Shown in pieces: positions 6,037 through 6,811 of a stretch of DNA of 6,811 bases. This stretch comes from Alphaproteobacteria bacterium (GTDB taxonomy: Bacteria > Pseudomonadota > Alphaproteobacteria > Micropepsales > Micropepsaceae), in assembly GCA_028869725.1 (NCBI GenBank), contig JAGWRJ010000428.1, forward strand, positions 1-6,811. Reading direction: 5' to 3'. Each line of letters begins with the position of its first letter. Positions within the stretch are counted from its first letter, which is position 1. The position numbers were made by a program, and so were the translations under genes. The notes beneath the pieces were generated by a model. The model was not told the DNA's origin. It searched no databases and was given only the letters and a program-made list of their open reading frames with translations.

Positions 6037-6811
6037 GGCTGAGTGCCCTTAAGGGATTGGGTGGTGGTGGCGTGGGTAAAGAGATCGCCGTACTCGTCAG
6101 CGCTACGGATGAGCGCGTGCTGCTGGGTCAGCGTTGAAGGCGACGCTGAGGGTGTCGGGGCGTCGGCCTCCAGGGCAGCCAAGGCATCGACCACGAGCCG
6201 TTCGGTCAGCGCCTTGACGTGGCGGTAGCTGTGCACACCTTGCTCCATGGCCGCCTCGCAGGCTGCGTCGATGAACCGGTGTGGGTAGCGCCGTGCCAGG
6301 TTGACGATGCCCCAGAGCTTGCGCTGACCCACCCGGCCTTCGATGGCAAACAGCATCTCGCACAGCCGTGCCGCCTGAGGGCCGATGGCCTGGGCCTGGC
6401 TGAGAATGAAACGGGTCTCACGCGAGGGGTTGAACACGCGCTCGGCCATGGGCAGCACCACGGTGCCGGGCCGATCCACCCGGGCGTGGGTGCGCAGCAA
6501 GGCCTGGGTGCGCAAGTCCCGAATCTCGATGCGCCGCTCGAAGATCCGCACCAGCACCTTGGAGCCAATGGGTGCGGGGCGCGCGGCGTAGCTGCTGTGC
6601 TCGATGCGCACGCAGCTGTCATCGCAGACCGTGCGCTGCACCTCGGTGAAGTACGACATGCCGGTGATCGGCAGCGGCTGCAGGTGGGCGCGCTCCTCCT
6701 CGAACATGGCCTGCACCTGACGGCGCTCGGCACCGTGGATGCGAGACGCTGCCCACTTCACTTCCCAGTGCTCCAGGAAGGCGTTCTGCTCCTCGATGCT
6801 CTCGAAGCGTC
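6033..6811 (-). CDS. istA: IS21-family transposase IstA, C-terminal part (5' end outside window)
   Basis: The frame is open from the window edge to TGA at 6033-6035, giving the last 258 residues. The visible part starts RFESIEEQNAFLEHWE and continues with ASRIHGAERRQV and EERAHLQPLP, a pattern typical of the region just after the catalytic core of IstA. It then passes through a beta-rich domain (SYAARPAPIGSKVLVRIFERRIEI in part, given here in outline) and a helical tail. The helix-turn-helix and the DDE catalytic residues lie in the missing N-terminal part, so activity cannot be judged. The first methionine inside the window, at 6759-6761, is not the true start because the homology runs through it. 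The gene is coupled to istB by a 4-base overlap. Confidence 0.92.
   Translation of the reverse strand, partial: RFESIEEQNAFLEHWEVKWAASRIHGAERRQVQAMFEEERAHLQPLPITGMSYFTEVQRTVCDDSCVRIEHSSYAARPAPIGSKVLVRIFERRIEIRDLRTQALLRTHARVDRPGTVVLPMAERVFNPSRETRFILSQAQAIGPQAARLCEMLFAIEGRVGQRKLWGIVNLARRYPHRFIDAACEAAMEQGVHSYRHVKALTERLVVDALAALEADAPTPSASPSTLTQQHALIRSADEYGDLFTHATTTQSLKGTQP

Larger units (their letters stand above)
5212..6811 (-). mobile_element. IS21-family insertion sequence (istB end and istB complete, istA partial)
   Basis: The element runs right to left as istA then istB and ends in terminal repeats at 5212-5256. The outer end is placed at the TGG of 5212 because helicase-like sequence stops there and the first repeat copy begins there. 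IS21 elements usually start with TG and end with CA, which this boundary fits when read from outside. The istA-proximal end and any target-site duplication are outside the window, so the exact boundary is inferred. The insertion lies inside the helicase gene and its genes are transcribed towards it. Confidence 0.85.

Noticed and set aside
5359..6042. Plus-strand frame of 227 codons within istB
   Set aside because: It is antisense to a full-length IstB with all AAA+ motifs. The product has His- and Gly-rich shadow composition.
1..6811. CRISPR array, tRNA or rRNA gene
   Set aside because: No regularly spaced direct repeats, cloverleaf pattern or ribosomal RNA signature was seen. The only direct repeat found is the pair at the IS21 end.

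Overview
The window looks like part of a defence-gene cluster in the accessory genome of a GC-rich proteobacterium, most likely beta- or gamma-. This rests on codon use with G/C-rich third positions, the gene families present and the style of the IS21 element. The host species cannot be fixed from the sequence.

Left edge (1-685): the last 50 residues of a protein ending in a four-cysteine zinc ribbon, then about 107 bases with no gene, then a 140-codon frame. That frame resembles the C-terminal tail of a large Eco57I/type IIG-like adenine DNA methyltransferase whose catalytic part is missing, so it is probably a remnant of an older restriction-type system.

Centre (686-5211): a 169-base intergenic region carries three separate inverted repeats. 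It is followed by four tightly packed plus-strand genes. The first two form a type IV AbiE toxin-antitoxin pair: AbiEi, a winged-helix antitoxin/repressor, and AbiEii, a nucleotidyltransferase toxin with a TTG start overlapping the abiEi stop. Eighteen bases later comes an OLD-family ATPase/TOPRIM nuclease of GajA size and domain order. It overlaps by 4 bases a UvrD-like helicase of GajB type. The last two genes have the layout of a Gabija anti-phage system. The spacing suggests that all four genes could be transcribed from the abiE promoter, which would place Gabija under AbiEi autoregulation.

Right edge (about 5212-6811): an IS21-family insertion sequence on the minus strand has interrupted the helicase gene. 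Its istB end lies inside the window with two copies of the terminal repeat. istB is complete and istA runs off the edge. The helicase keeps its N-terminal ATPase motifs but loses the C-terminal part, including motifs V and VI. As it stands the Gabija system is therefore probably inactive or altered, while the AbiE pair and the GajA nuclease appear intact. I did not find a wholly unknown system. The most interesting points are the AbiE-Gabija transcription unit with its inverted-repeat control region, and the inactivation of only the helicase half.
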